Source of the DNA: Phoronis australis
Taxonomy: Eukaryota > Phoronida > Phoronidae
Direction of reading: 5' to 3'
DNA: 64,000 bases
Assembly (NCBI GenBank): GCA_002633005.1
Contig: NMRA01000105.1
Coordinates: 408,662-472,661 of the forward strand
Part shown: piece after piece, positions 30,201 through 48,116 of the stretch
Position numbering within the stretch: position 1 is the first letter of the stretch
How the letters are laid out: every line of letters starts with the position of its first letter
Notes under the pieces: generated by a model
The model's input: the letters and a program-made list of their open reading frames with translations, nothing else
Told to the model about the DNA's origin: nothing
Databases searched by the model: none
Program-made: the position numbers and the translations under genes

Positions 30201-31866
30201 TGGTGGCTCTTTTTTTAAAGCAGGAAGAAATATACAATGTATATACAAAGTATACTTTGTATATACAATGTTGCTATGCTCACACTTGGTTGATAGCATT
30301 GTAAAAGTCTTGGTCTCCACAGTTTTTTTAATAAAAATGCTCACTACAGAAGGCTGTTTTGTAAACTTAGATGTAAAAACCTTGGTCTATGCATTTTTTG
30401 TAAAAAAAATCGGCGTGTTTGGGGGGATTGCTGGGGGTGGGGGGGTTACGCGTCGGAATCATGGAACCCCATTTTGGGCATCCTATTTTCGAAATCCTGG
30501 ATAAAGGCCTGCTTCACATACAAAAATGGTGGTTTTTAAGACTTTAAGTTACACATTAACACCTTCAACACAAAGAAACTCACCCTGACATAAGGTGACG
30601 TGGTGCGCCCCCTCAGGTCCCGGACACCCAATTCTCGGCATTTAATGACTTTGACAAGCAATACTTCCTTTGAAAACTCATATTTGAATGACAACTGAAT
30701 GTCTCCTTGCACTGTGCTCGTGGACTTCATGACAGTAGGGTCCATTTTCTTGAAAATCTGCTTGAGTAGGACCATGCTCTCCTGTGAAATACAAGCGAGA
30801 AAGCAAATTACACTAAATGCATTACTTAATTAGTAGTTAACTTTTTTATTAGTTAAATTTATTATTTAATCACTGAAATCAGGCAGTATATCAAGTTTTT
30901 CTTTTTCTCAAATATCTTGACATTGCTGAGTGTGAACTTGGAATCCTGCTTAATCTCAAGATCGCGTATGCGTGAACTTTTAATTGAATATTCTTCAACG
31001 CAAACAGGTGAAATTTTTGTTCGGTGAAAAGAATTTTTCTAATTATTGGCCTCGCGATCAACCATTTTCTCCTTTACCGTAACTTGAGTCCCTGAACCGG
31101 AGGAATATGTGAATGGCTAAATCGATTATTATTTGGTGAAACTGATCACCCGTAGTTGAAGAGGTTACTTAAAATTGACATTATTTTATTTAAATGTAAC
31201 TTGATTTAGTGCAATGCAAATTTTTATGAACATAAATGTGATTATTAGAGTAAACTTGTCAAGTTGTCAATATTCCTAGTTCACGCAACACTCACTTCAG
31301 CTTAATCTTGAGATTAAGCAGGATTCCAAGTTCACGTACAGCAGCATAACCTAGTTATATGATAAAAAGGTGAAATGATGTAGTGCTATATTGAAGTGGT
31401 ACATTACTACTACACGATATTTGAGATCAGTCTAAAAATGCATCAATATCATTGTTGAGACACGTGACTTCCAGGTGGGACGTAGAGTTGTATAAAGTGT
31501 ATCTAAATCATTTGCCAAGTGGCAATTTACTCTTAGTTGAATGGTTTTAACGCTGAGCTCTAGTGCGGGAAACCACGGCTAAAGTTTTGGTGTTGACATA
31601 TTTTTTTTTTACATTATTATTACTTGAAAAAGTCTTAAAATCATTGACAATATATTTAAATCATTTAAATTCGCAAAAATATGAGCATTTACCCTGGTTG
31701 TCATCACATCCTTTCCATCGTCATCTGGGTCAGTCTTTTCTCGGGTTTTCTCTGCCGAGTAGTAACGTGTAAGGTCCTGAATTCTTTCATCCTCTCCCAG
31801 GACAACGGGTGATCTGACTTCAATTTCTCTGGTACTTTCTTCTTGATGAGAACTAGCGGAGCCCAT
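21212..31866 (-). CDS. Tandem C2-domain protein (synaptotagmin/Doc2-like), 9 coding exons
   Basis: Exons in transcript order: 31866-31693, 30781-30584, 28833-28693, 27870-27751, 27351-27178, 26337-26261, 23695-23563, 23282-23154, 21286-21212; 1221 nt, 406 aa. No membrane segment or signal peptide is seen. The N terminus MGSASS fits the N-myristoylation rule (Gly2, Ser6). C2A is about residues 84-205 and C2B about 218-340. After C2B come a basic/aromatic stretch (KWFQSATVQEFREALLAHA, about 348-366) and a short tail ending GIPVA. C2A keeps D113 and the loop-3 aspartates (D174, D176, D182), but the usual SDPY is TSPY. C2B has NPF in place of DPY. Calcium binding may therefore be weak or absent (inference). 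A membrane-trafficking role is likely from the family. The vertebrate orthologue was not recognised. Short introns and good donors (GTGAGT, GTAAGT) support the model. Confidence 0.88.
21337..21337. other. Ambiguous base
   Basis: Single N after a run of six G, about 50 bases from the last exon of the tandem-C2 gene. Probably a homopolymer sequencing uncertainty. Confidence 0.9.
23924..25595 (+). mobile_element. TTAA-flanked element with THAP remnant (Kolobok-like)
   Basis: Inverted ends AGGAGAATGCCACCC (23928) and GGGTGGCATGCTCCT (to 25591) are flanked by TTAA (23924-23927, 25592-25595). This fits Kolobok, as does the THAP fossil inside. 1664 bp, in intron 6 of the tandem-C2 gene. piggyBac also uses TTAA, but the THAP domain argues for Kolobok. 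Confidence 0.78.
24101..24290 (+). pseudogene. Decayed THAP-domain transposase start
   Basis: MLRCIVPACPN, then stops; after a frame change, FLLPRESEMLTRKWLMVVKN and later KYEAVKHLRVCG. This is the C-x4-C start, the RKW block and the Val-Cys region of a THAP zinc finger. Several stops and at least one frameshift; the rest of the transposase is gone. Confidence 0.7.
26880..27123 (-). mobile_element. hAT-type MITE (AGGGCTTGG family), copy 4
   Basis: AGGCTTGGACTGACCAATGA at the left, AAATTCCAAGCCCT at the right; intron 5 of the tandem-C2 gene. Flanks share GTAC only. Confidence 0.75.
28320..28440 (-). repeat. Dispersed repeat, copy 2 of 3
   Basis: Inverted relative to 10856-10960 and 56380-56500 (GACTTTCCCATCCAGTTCTT on the minus strand). 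Intron 3 of the tandem-C2 gene. Confidence 0.5.
30041..30519 (+). mobile_element. hAT-type MITE (CAGGCCTTTAT family), copy 1 with perfect 8-bp TSD
   Basis: Inverted ends CAGGCCTTTAT / ATAAAGGCCTG (30049-30511) lie between two copies of CTTCACAT (30041-30048, 30512-30519). In intron 2 of the tandem-C2 gene. It contains a perfect 30-bp palindrome at 30238-30267 that the sister copy at 61915 lacks. Confidence 0.88.
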
Positions 31867-32020
31867 TGTTTTGTTCCTTAATTTCGTGATTATAACGCAG
31901 GCACAACGACGGATGAGAAGACCGGGATATTTACCGTAACATTACATTTTAACAGTGACGAACAAGTTTTGACACCCAAGTTATTTACACTGAACCCGGA
32001 AATAATGCCGACAAGATGGC
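31867..32020 (-). promoter_or_regulatory. Promoter / 5' UTR of the tandem-C2 gene
   Basis: Read on the minus strand, upstream of the ATG at 31866: GCCATCTTG (32020-32012), a canonical YY1-type site, then TTTCCGGG (32002-31995), an ETS-type core. This is the same pair of motif types as at SARS1. No TATA box. Confidence 0.4.
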
Positions 32021-32661
32021 TCGGGTTATTTTGCGCTGTAACGTTTTCAGTTTTTAGGTGACGTCTATAAAAATATTTGAATGTAATTTATAATAACATT
32101 TATAAAGATACACAATAATAATAAGTGCTTTATTGAATTTTATAGTCACAAAGGGAAAATATATCAGGAGTTTCTTTCTGATGACATGACCAAAGTTATT
32201 TTTATTTTTAGAATTTTGCGTGCATATAAAATAAAAATTGTAAAACAGAGTATTTATGTAAATAAACTAATATTTAACATATTTAAAAGTATAACAACTA
32301 TAAAATGACTTAAAATTTATTAAATTAATTTAAAAATTTTGCTTAAATTTACCTTAATGGTACTTTGATGCTCATTGTTGATTTTACGTTATCAAATTAA
32401 GGACTTAGTAACCTTCTGTTACACCGGTGCGAAAGGAAAGTTGGAAGTAAGTTGGTTTGTGTCTTTAAGTTTGCATTTTAACAGTGGGTGTCTCGCGATA
32501 TATATTTAGTTATCATGCCAGTGCCGTATGAGCTTAAAATTTGCGACACTTTCGTACAAATTTTTCGCTGAGAAGCCCGGGTAACGGAGACACAACTCGT
32601 AGTTGCACTCGGCCAAACTGCTTTGTCATCAAGCGGGCGAGTTAGACGGTGACCACGGTCT

Positions 32662-32686
32662 TACGTGCCAGTAGTACTGGCACGTA
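32662..32686. repeat. Perfect 12+1+12 hairpin
   Basis: TACGTGCCAGTA, one G, then TACTGGCACGTA. Lies between the tandem-C2 promoter and the foldback element. No function assigned. Confidence 0.8.
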
Positions 32687-32806
32687 GGACGGTGGAGCTT
32701 CTATAGGCGCATTATACGCCGGAAGCTTTTTAGAGAATTATGCCTTGTACTGACTAAAACATCAAAATCACATTGTTATAATTACCTTTTGCTCACAACG
32801 GGACAC

Positions 32807-33914
32807 TTAGGAGGTCGTTGATGTATGTAATTCCTTCCAGCTCGAACAGATACTCCTGTTATCAAACTTTTTTTTCAAGCAGTCCCTCGTTCGGTTCCAA
32901 AAATCGTTTACTCTCCATTTTCAACTCTGCTCATGCCAGGTGGTATGACGTGATATCCTCTGGTGCGCGCAGTATTCAAAATGCTGAGTTACACATAGTG
33001 TACCTAATTATCGGACGGAACCTAAATATCGGACATTTCATAGAATCTTACTTGAAGCATAATCTGAGAATTAAATGACACCAATTTTTGTTCCGTTGTA
33101 ATGCATTCAATGTCCGGCACCGTCTCGTTTTTTACAGCGTTGCCTCGTTTTGATTTCACCGAGAGAGGGTGCAATTTAGACCCCCAAGTCGGCCTAAAAT
33201 GGACGATCGCATAAATCGGTTATAAAAGTTGAAAATAAAATCTTTTTCCACAATGACACCATCTCATTGAACTGACAATATGTCACTGTTCCATTTTTTC
33301 GTTTGTTTTTAAACTCAAGTCAAACCCCGACCGCGCACGTACGGGTGTCATATCAAGAAGCCTAAGTGATACTAAAAACTGCAGTGAGTTTGCACGTGCT
33401 TTAGTCGTCTGCACTAATTCATCGAAACGACTTGGCGCCGTCATCAGATTTCATTTTATGGATAATTTTGTTGCGAATGGACCTGGGTTCTAGCAGCATA
33501 TATGTCAAAACACTCGAGCTGAAATTTGGCGACAAGGTGCCCGCGGTCATTACATGGTTAGTCAGTTTTCCGCGGTGTGGCGTATGGAGAAACATGGTGT
33601 CCGATATTTAGGTTCTCCGAAGGTTTGGTTGTTGTGTTTTTTGAAGATCAGTCGGAACATAAATGTGGCTTTCAGTGACAAGATATAGTAACAGAACAAT
33701 TCCGTGAAGGTAAATCTTTATTTCAGCAAAGAATTTACAACAATCCGTAGTATTTTCAATTAAATATAATGCAAAATGTGCCAAAACGTCCGATAATTAG
33801 GTCACTTGACTGTACTGATTTTGGGAACTGAATGAGGGACTGCTCGAAGAAAAAGTTTGATAACGGGAGTATTTGTTTGAGTTGGACGGAATTAAATACA
33901 TTGACGGCCTCTTA
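32807..33914. mobile_element. Large foldback element, about 1.1 kb
   Basis: About 100-bp inverted ends: 32807-32906 (GATACTCCTGTTATCAAACT, then CAGTCCCTCGTTC) and the complement at 33815-33914. The interior holds repeated ATCGGAC motifs and no recognised coding frame. Confidence 0.7.
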
Positions 33915-35110
33915 AAAGGGGACTGTAGTCAAAATAATGTTGCAGTTAATCGGTTCTAACATTCAACACTCACATTTGCCTGACTTGCGTGCCAAACAAA
34001 AGCCAATTCGTATTCATGGTCAAAACACTGAATTCTGAAAGCGGTCGCTGATTGGCTGATGTGTCAGTGACGTGAACGGCGGGGTATCGGCTGCTTTACA
34101 CATTCATTGCTTATGTCATATTTGAGGAGTTTACATCGTAATTTATCATTATATCAATCGTCCTTATTTTTTATTGTTTGCCACAGTGCTGTAAAAGGTT
34201 CGCTATGCCTTTTTGTATGGCACCTGGTTGCTCAAACTCTTCGAAAAAGGCATCTTCTAAAGGAATGGTCATTGCATACCATCGCTGGTTTACCCAAGCC
34301 TTGGCCCAAAGCTCAGTGTAGATATAGGCCTACAGGTTTAAGCCGATATGGGTTAAAAATGTACAAATAAAATCTGACTCAAATAAATGTCATTAAAACT
34401 AAGTCATCCTTGAGTAAACCTAGGAACCAGGTTCCTAGAGTAAACTAACTTCTGTATTTACCGGTGTTGCAAATGTTAGCAATTGTTCATCGGCTGCTGC
34501 TAGTAAAATTGGGATGTGTTCTCTTGAGTCGGCTTTTTGCGATTACGTCACCTGACCTTTACCAGTTTCTTTTCCCCCTGATTCTTTTATCAAGTGTTCG
34601 TCGCTGATGGTACCTAGGTTGCGTACATGTCATAACAAGTTATCGGAACTTGATTCATTTTGTTTCAAGTTTTTAGTATTTTTACACCAGCAAACCGAAT
34701 TTTAGAACAACCTTGATGCCGCGAAGCTGTTATCATGTCCCGAAAGACGTCTCAAATTTTTATGAAGTGGCGCGTGCGCCGTGTCACGAGCTTGCTGTTT
34801 TTGAAACGGACGACACACTTCTTTGTTAAAAAGGCGGCAAATTATGCTACCAAATGACGTTTATTTGATTGTTTTCCACTTAAACGGCTGCAACGAACAA
34901 TGGGAGTGTCGGGTGACTACCAAATTTTGCATGCGCCCCCGTCGGTTCGTTAGCTTTATATGTTGATGTAGCCTAAGTTTTACGACGAGGTGACGAGCAT
35001 AACTGAGTCAACTATACCCGGGTAGTCAACGGCTTTCTGAAATTTCGGGGTTAACGGAGCTCAATACACAGTGGTACGATAGTCTTCATACAGCTACAGT
35101 CGGTAACTTA
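33915..35110 (+). mobile_element. Decayed THAP element
   Basis: An ATG at 34205 opens MPFCMAPGCSNSSKKASSKG, the C-x4-C start of a THAP zinc finger, which then decays. Downstream sequence to about 35110 matches 4640-5300 in the same order. The ends were not delimited. Confidence 0.55.
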
Positions 35111-35822
35111 ACAACCCTTCAAGTTTACAGGGCTGAGTATTGACTGACAACTGGCTGACTGGATGTCCACATTGCCCTCGGCACGGTCACTGACACCAGT
35201 TGCACCGCAAATTTTCGTCTGACGATGACGATGACTGGGTATCACTTTGTTTTGCCTCGGCTCAAACAGGTATCCCTTGTGACCCGACATTTCACACTAA
35301 AATTTCTTGTTCCGACAATACGAAAAACGCTACTTGATTGCACGCTAACACAGGACAGTGACTTGGCCCCCGCCAAATACATCACGAGACTAAGCAGCGC
35401 TCCAAGCCGGTAATTTTTTTAGCTTCGTTAGAGAATATAAGTTTAATTTTTGGTGTTGAATTATTTGTGAAATTAATCAACAATTCATAGAAAACTATCC
35501 AGAATTTATTCAGAATAAAATACAGTTCCCTTTTAACCTGTTCATCTATGCGCGAAAGGTATTTATAACAACGTAGCACTGAAGTTTTAGTCAGTGCGAG
35601 GCATGATTCGCCGAAAAACTTCCGGCATATGAAGCGACTATAGGAGCTCCACTGTCTTACCTGCCAGTAGGTTTTGATCAAATTTGGGTCATACTTGCAT
35701 GTTACCGTTATCTTAGACCCTTTCAAAATTAACTATTTTCAGACAAAAATTTAGCCCTCTATTTTCTTTTTTTGTGCTCTCTTTTCTGCTCTTTAATATA
35801 TCTATCATTACTGTCACTTAAA
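35111..35822. other. AT-rich gap without a recognised gene
   Basis: A 114-codon minus-strand open frame (35726-35382) resembles nothing I know. The right part (35708-35790) matches the repeat at 16683. Confidence 0.4.
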
Positions 35823-36164
35823 ATAAAGGCGAAGGCAACCTTTTTCCATGTCATTTTGAGCAAAAATAAGGTTGGTTGGTTGGTTATCCTAGACATATTT
35901 TCCACTTAATTACAGCTTTTTGTAATTTTACTAATTACTCGTCCGCTACTGCGGAAGTGACGTTTTAGGAGGCAAGCGTTTCCCGCCACTTGGTTTTGCG
36001 TTGACTTTACCGTGCGAATCTGTTCTATTCTACTTTTGTTTTGTGCTGTTTTTCAACAATTGTCGCCATCACTTTCCATCGGCGAGTATTCTGCGGCAAG
36101 ATAGGTTAGTAGAGAACTCAACTACGTTGGATTTAGGGATTGTTTAGTGTGTTGTAAGCTGAAA

Positions 36165-36476
36165 ATGGCTGGAGTCGGTGACCCGTATCACAGTGACAGT
36201 AGTGTGAGTGACGGAGACCTTGTTCACAGCAGTGGTGACGAGGAATTTTTTCACGGACATTCAGTGGGTGGGTACATGTTTGAGCCCGAGTACAACGAGG
36301 CAGAGTACACACAGGCACAGGCAGCTGTTGAGAGAAACGAGGCGGCTACTGAAGACAGACGTGGTGACACATCTTGGTGCAAATGCACTGTGTGCGTTGT
36401 TATGCCTACCTCAATTGAATGCTTGTGCTGTTCCGAGTTCCACATCAATTATCTTTTTGGTCTCTTCCTCCATTAG
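36165..36476 (+). pseudogene. ORF with P2X7-type 'ballast' cysteine motif, 3'-truncated
   Basis: 103 codons from MAGVGDPYHSDSS. An acidic N-terminal half (SSGDEEFF, FEPEYNEAEY) leads to WCKCTVCVVMPTSIECLCC. This matches the zinc-coordinating cysteine signature (W-C-x-C-x2-C..MPT..EC-x-CC) of the P2X7 receptor intracellular 'ballast' domain, which is also known in many invertebrate proteins without a channel. No membrane segment is present. After CCSE the frame runs into antisense transposase sequence and stops, so the domain's C-terminal part is lost. Function is unknown: possibly an accessory protein of the element, or host sequence captured by it. The start was chosen at the first ATG in frame. 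Confidence 0.7.
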
Positions 36477-37506
36477 AGTGTATGTGGTATACTTGGCGGA
36501 CCGCCCTGGTGAGTCAGACAAGTTCTCCTTCTCCATGAATTCCGCCACCAACTCGAGATGTTGTGACATGTATGCGTCATTGACAACTGGTATTAAATAG
36601 GAATTCTGAATGTTGTTGAATGTTGTTTTCGAAAAAAAACTTGACTTTTCCAAAGTCCATCATTGTCTTCACCGACTGAAACGTGTTTCCAGTGAAGAGC
36701 ACACCACTGGACATGGTTAAGTGGACCTCCGGCATACCACGGACAGAGGAACAACTGTCCCACTTGCCAGAGTGTCCCGTGACACACTCCCACTGGATGG
36801 TGACCTGAGCACCCAAACTGCTTACATTGTGTCGTGTGACTCCCTCGCCACACACCTGGCACCTTCTAAATAGCTCCAACACTTTAGACAAGTCCACAAT
36901 AAACTTATCAAAGTTTGGCTCACCGATCTGTTCACTGGACGACGAACTGTCCTCTTCACTGGGTGTCGAACTGGGCCTGTAATCACTCCCACTACTCAAT
37001 ATCGCTGCAGGGCTGCTTAGAGGCTCTGGGCTGGAGAAAACAGCACAGGGTGAATCACTACTGGTTCCAGGAATTGCACGCTCTGGGGTACGTTCGGAGG
37101 CACGGGTGACAGTAGATGAAGTGCCTCCACTGGCTCCAGTCACTGTACTGGCCACAGCTCGCGAGGCTTCTCGCTTCAAAAACGCACTTGTCGGGGGTGG
37201 CGACGGGGCACTGCCAGGAATCAACACAGACGGAATGGCATCCTTCTTCAGGCGTTGTTTCGCAGGGACCTTCATCAGTTCAGCGTACAAATCCCTTTCG
37301 TAACAGGAGGGCAGAAAGTGCTTGCCACACACACGGTAATTCTCCACTGCTTTGTACGTTGCGTGGACGGGTAAGGCTGCGTTCTTCACATGAACGAGCC
37401 AAGTACGGCGAAGTGTGTCATCCATCGGAAAGCGATGCAAAGGTACTCCCAAAGCGCACGTGAGCCGATAATTAGTACATTCCGGTACGCAGCAACAGTG
37501 TGGCAT
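36411..37506 (-). pseudogene. THAP-domain Kolobok transposase, frameshifted and truncated
   Basis: Starts MPHCCCVPECTN at 37506. The THAP zinc finger uses C-x4-C and CGKH (VCGKHFLPSCYERDL) and is followed by DAIPSVL, like the AVPTIF box. A Ser/Pro/Thr-rich linker leads to a second zinc-binding block (CQVCGEGV, then GHSGKWDSC, RGMPEVHLTMSSGVLFTG) typical of THAP-DDE transposases. The frame is lost at an A8 run (36632-36639, + strand). In the shifted frame the core goes on as FNNIQNSYLIPVVNDAY, then SDSPGRSAKYTTYTLM and KKIIDVEL, where the deletion ends it. The catalytic C-terminal part is absent, so the product cannot act alone. Confidence 0.85.
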
Positions 37507-37775
37507 GTTGACTGACTAGTAAATGAAAGCAAACGACGACTTAACTTAACACAACCGAGGTAGAACAATGACTGACTCGGCAGCTCTCACAGTAAGACTA
37601 TATGAAAAGAAATTGGCGCGAAATGCTTGCCTCCTAAAACGTCACTTCCGCAGTAGCAGACGAGTAATTAGTAAAATTACGAAAAGCTGTAATTAAGTGG
37701 AAAATATGTCTAGGATAACCAACCAACCTTATTTTAGCTCAAAATGACACGGAAAAAGGTTGCCTTCGCCTTTAA

Positions 37776-45466
<7,691 letters not shown>

Positions 45467-45863
45467 GTGGATTGTTAACAGTCTGAACTAGAAACTCATT
45501 ATGGACTTATAAAGTGTCAACTCACCATGATACCATGTGGAAACATTTTGAATTGGGCTATTGATACCACGTAATTGTTCATGAAAATTTTGCAATGTCG
45601 AAGTTACTGATGTTTACGTGGTTAGTCAATTTTCTAATGGTCGTACTCTGGTGTTCATTTAGAAGTCTCACAGCCATCTGTTCTTGGTTATCTATATACT
45701 GTCGATAATTGGTCACACCAAGTTGCTTTTCTCTTTTCCTATTTTCCAGTCGCCACGACCTGTGGTCCTACAAACAGGTTACTACTGATGCGCACCAGCG
45801 TAGACTTGATCGTTTTGTATTTTCACTTGTATGTAACGCAACTTGTTCTGCATTGTTTGTGTA

Positions 45864-45869
45864 AATAAA
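45864..45869 (+). promoter_or_regulatory. Candidate PSMA5 polyadenylation signal
   Basis: AATAAA about 400 bases after the PSMA5 stop, followed by a GT-rich stretch (GTCTTTGAAC, then GTTTGTAGTGTAGGTG). This is the usual arrangement of a 3' end. Confidence 0.5.
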
Positions 45870-46110
45870 TGTCTTTGAACAACTGATCAATCAGTTTGTA
45901 GTGTAGGTGCAGTGTTCATGAGCACAACTCCAAAATCCACAAGACACTAGCTAGCACTAATTTAATTCGATTGAGCATACAACATAGATTACACCACTGA
46001 ATATACATTTAACATGAAGCAATAGTAATAAATATCAATGATCTTTGAGAACATTTCCCTAAGCAATATGTCTACAGCACGAATACTAGGAGCATGAAAC
46101 CATAACCACT

Positions 46111-46226
46111 TGTCTGGACAACTGACTACATTTGTGTGGACTACAGACTACATGTGTCTGGACTACACACTACATGTGTCTGGACTACACACTACATGTG
46201 TCTGGACTAGAGACTACATTTGTCTG
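46111..46226. repeat. 22-bp minisatellite, about 5 copies
   Basis: Unit TGTCTGGACTACACACTACA plus TG, with starts at 46111, 46133, 46155, 46177, 46199 and a partial unit at 46221. Confidence 0.9.
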
Positions 46227-47571
46227 AAAAATTTCTATAATACTGGAGGGACTAATTCAATCAAAGAGAAATCTGGCATGTAGAATGACTGTAAATTTTT
46301 TCACATTTTACCATTGAGCACAGTAAAATGGCACTCTTAAAAAAACTCGCATTTGTTTATGAAAATTAGCCATAGAAGCAACTCCTAATTTCTCTAGAGG
46401 TATTTTGAGTATATCATTTTGTGAGAGATAGGACATGGAGCAATGAGCTTTCAGATGAAACTGCTCAGGTGGGTGAAACTATGAAGAATTACAAACAGTG
46501 ATGCAGGAAGGTCCAAGTAAGGCTATCGCTCTAAAACCAGGCATAAGTGCTAACAACTTCCTCATAGCATAATAAAATTATATAAATTATATTTTGTAGC
46601 TTTCTGAAATGCTTAACTTACAACAAAATAACAGCAGTGTTATTTACATGTTAAAGGTTGAGTTATAGCTTGGGATCCACCAATTCTGAAATGGTGTAGA
46701 TGAAGGTTAAATTACTTTGCAGTCACAGACTCGCACAACAGTTCAATAACATCAGCAGGAAAGACACTGCAGCATGTCACCAATGGCACACACACGTTGA
46801 CCAGATTCTCTACAACACACCGTGTGAAATCGCAGGGGACGGGTGACATAGAATCCATGATGTGCCTCTAGACCATCACTTGGCACACCTTTATCATCAA
46901 ACATTGTTCCTCACACCATATCAATTGAAATAAAAGAATTCAAATTTTATGAGGAGCCAATGACATCTTTGAACTGCATTTCAGACATAAACCGCACTAT
47001 ATTCCAAATCTTAGCAATTCAAAGCTACTACAAAGCTCCCTTATGTTATTTTTTAATTTTGACCAAATAACAATGTTAGACTGATCTGAACTTGCTCTTT
47101 ACTCACATTAGAGGTGGTTTCTTGGTGCAGAAAAAATAATTTGTTACTGCTAGAGACCAATCTTACCATGGTGCATGGCCTCGAGCTTCCCATCTGAGAA
47201 AAGAACTCTATAAGATCAGTTTTTACAGCAGTATATTTGACGGGAAAACACTATATGGCAGCACTAATACATTTAAAATGCAATCCAAAGTGTAACTACA
47301 GTTCGTAAACCATCATCCACTGACATGTTGCAGTCAAAACTTATTTGCCGATAGCTTGAACAGAGCATAAGCTAGCAACACTACGGGTACTGATCCACAT
47401 CAGTCCATGTCTAAACAAATACTCACGACAGGTCCACAGACACTCGACAAATTCTTTTGTACACATGACTACTATCTACAATCCTCAGGCAAATTGGGAG
47501 CAAAGGTCGTATATTAATTAATAGTAATTAAACCACAGGCAACTGACTTTTCCAATGACTCATATAAGAAA

Positions 47572-47577
47572 TTTATT
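47572..47577 (-). promoter_or_regulatory. Candidate SYPL2 polyadenylation signal
   Basis: TTTATT on the plus strand, AATAAA on the minus strand, about 540 bases beyond the stop. It is the first canonical hexamer I found downstream of the gene. Confidence 0.35.
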
Positions 47578-48116
47578 AATGTTGGTGCCTGTGGTGTATA
47601 CGAGAAACAGATAGATTCAAGGACTTGTGTACTAAACCAACGAAACGAATGAGTACACTGAGCAGTGAATAATGTGACTTATACTATGACCTGGAGTACT
47701 GAGGGGTACAAGTTAAATATTTTTTTGGTTTTGTAGAAACATCAACTACAGAACCAAACTAATACAGGAAATATTATTATAGAGTTGCATGCATGGGAAA
47801 TCAAGCACTGACAAAAAAATGCTAGTAATTCAATCAACATTATGTGAACTACTGTTTCCTCTGGGTGTCCGTAGTTTATACACTGTACAACTCCAAAGCC
47901 ACATAATAAAGAAATAAAAAAATTACATCAGACACGAAAGGAAAATTTCAAAGCAGAACGCTTTTAAAGGCAACAGAATCAAAAACAAAATCCTGCTCCA
48001 TTTGAAATAAGAAATCAAATCAAACTTCATAACACATGACCTTGGTGACCTTTCACCCCAACATGACCCCAACAAGTCCAGTTGTAAGTCATGGATAAAT
48101 GACGAGAGTGTCTTAC

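Larger units (their letters stand above)
35823..37775. mobile_element. Kolobok-like transposon, internally deleted, with two facing ORFs
   Basis: Inverted repeats of about 160 bp: 35827-35990 and 37612-37771, highly similar along their length, starting AGGCGAAGGCAACCTTTTTC. Right flank TTAA (37772-37775); left flank ATAA (35823-35826), one change from TTAA. It carries a THAP transposase on the minus strand and a ballast-domain ORF on the plus strand, facing each other. Both are cut at about 36435-36440, so the centre is deleted. Its right end is about 390 bases before the PSMA5 ATG. Confidence 0.85.
45870..48116. other. Gap between the PSMA5 and SYPL2-like 3' ends
   Basis: AT-rich, with one 22-bp minisatellite and presumably the long 3' UTR of the SYPL2-like gene. 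No coding frame recognised. Confidence 0.5.
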
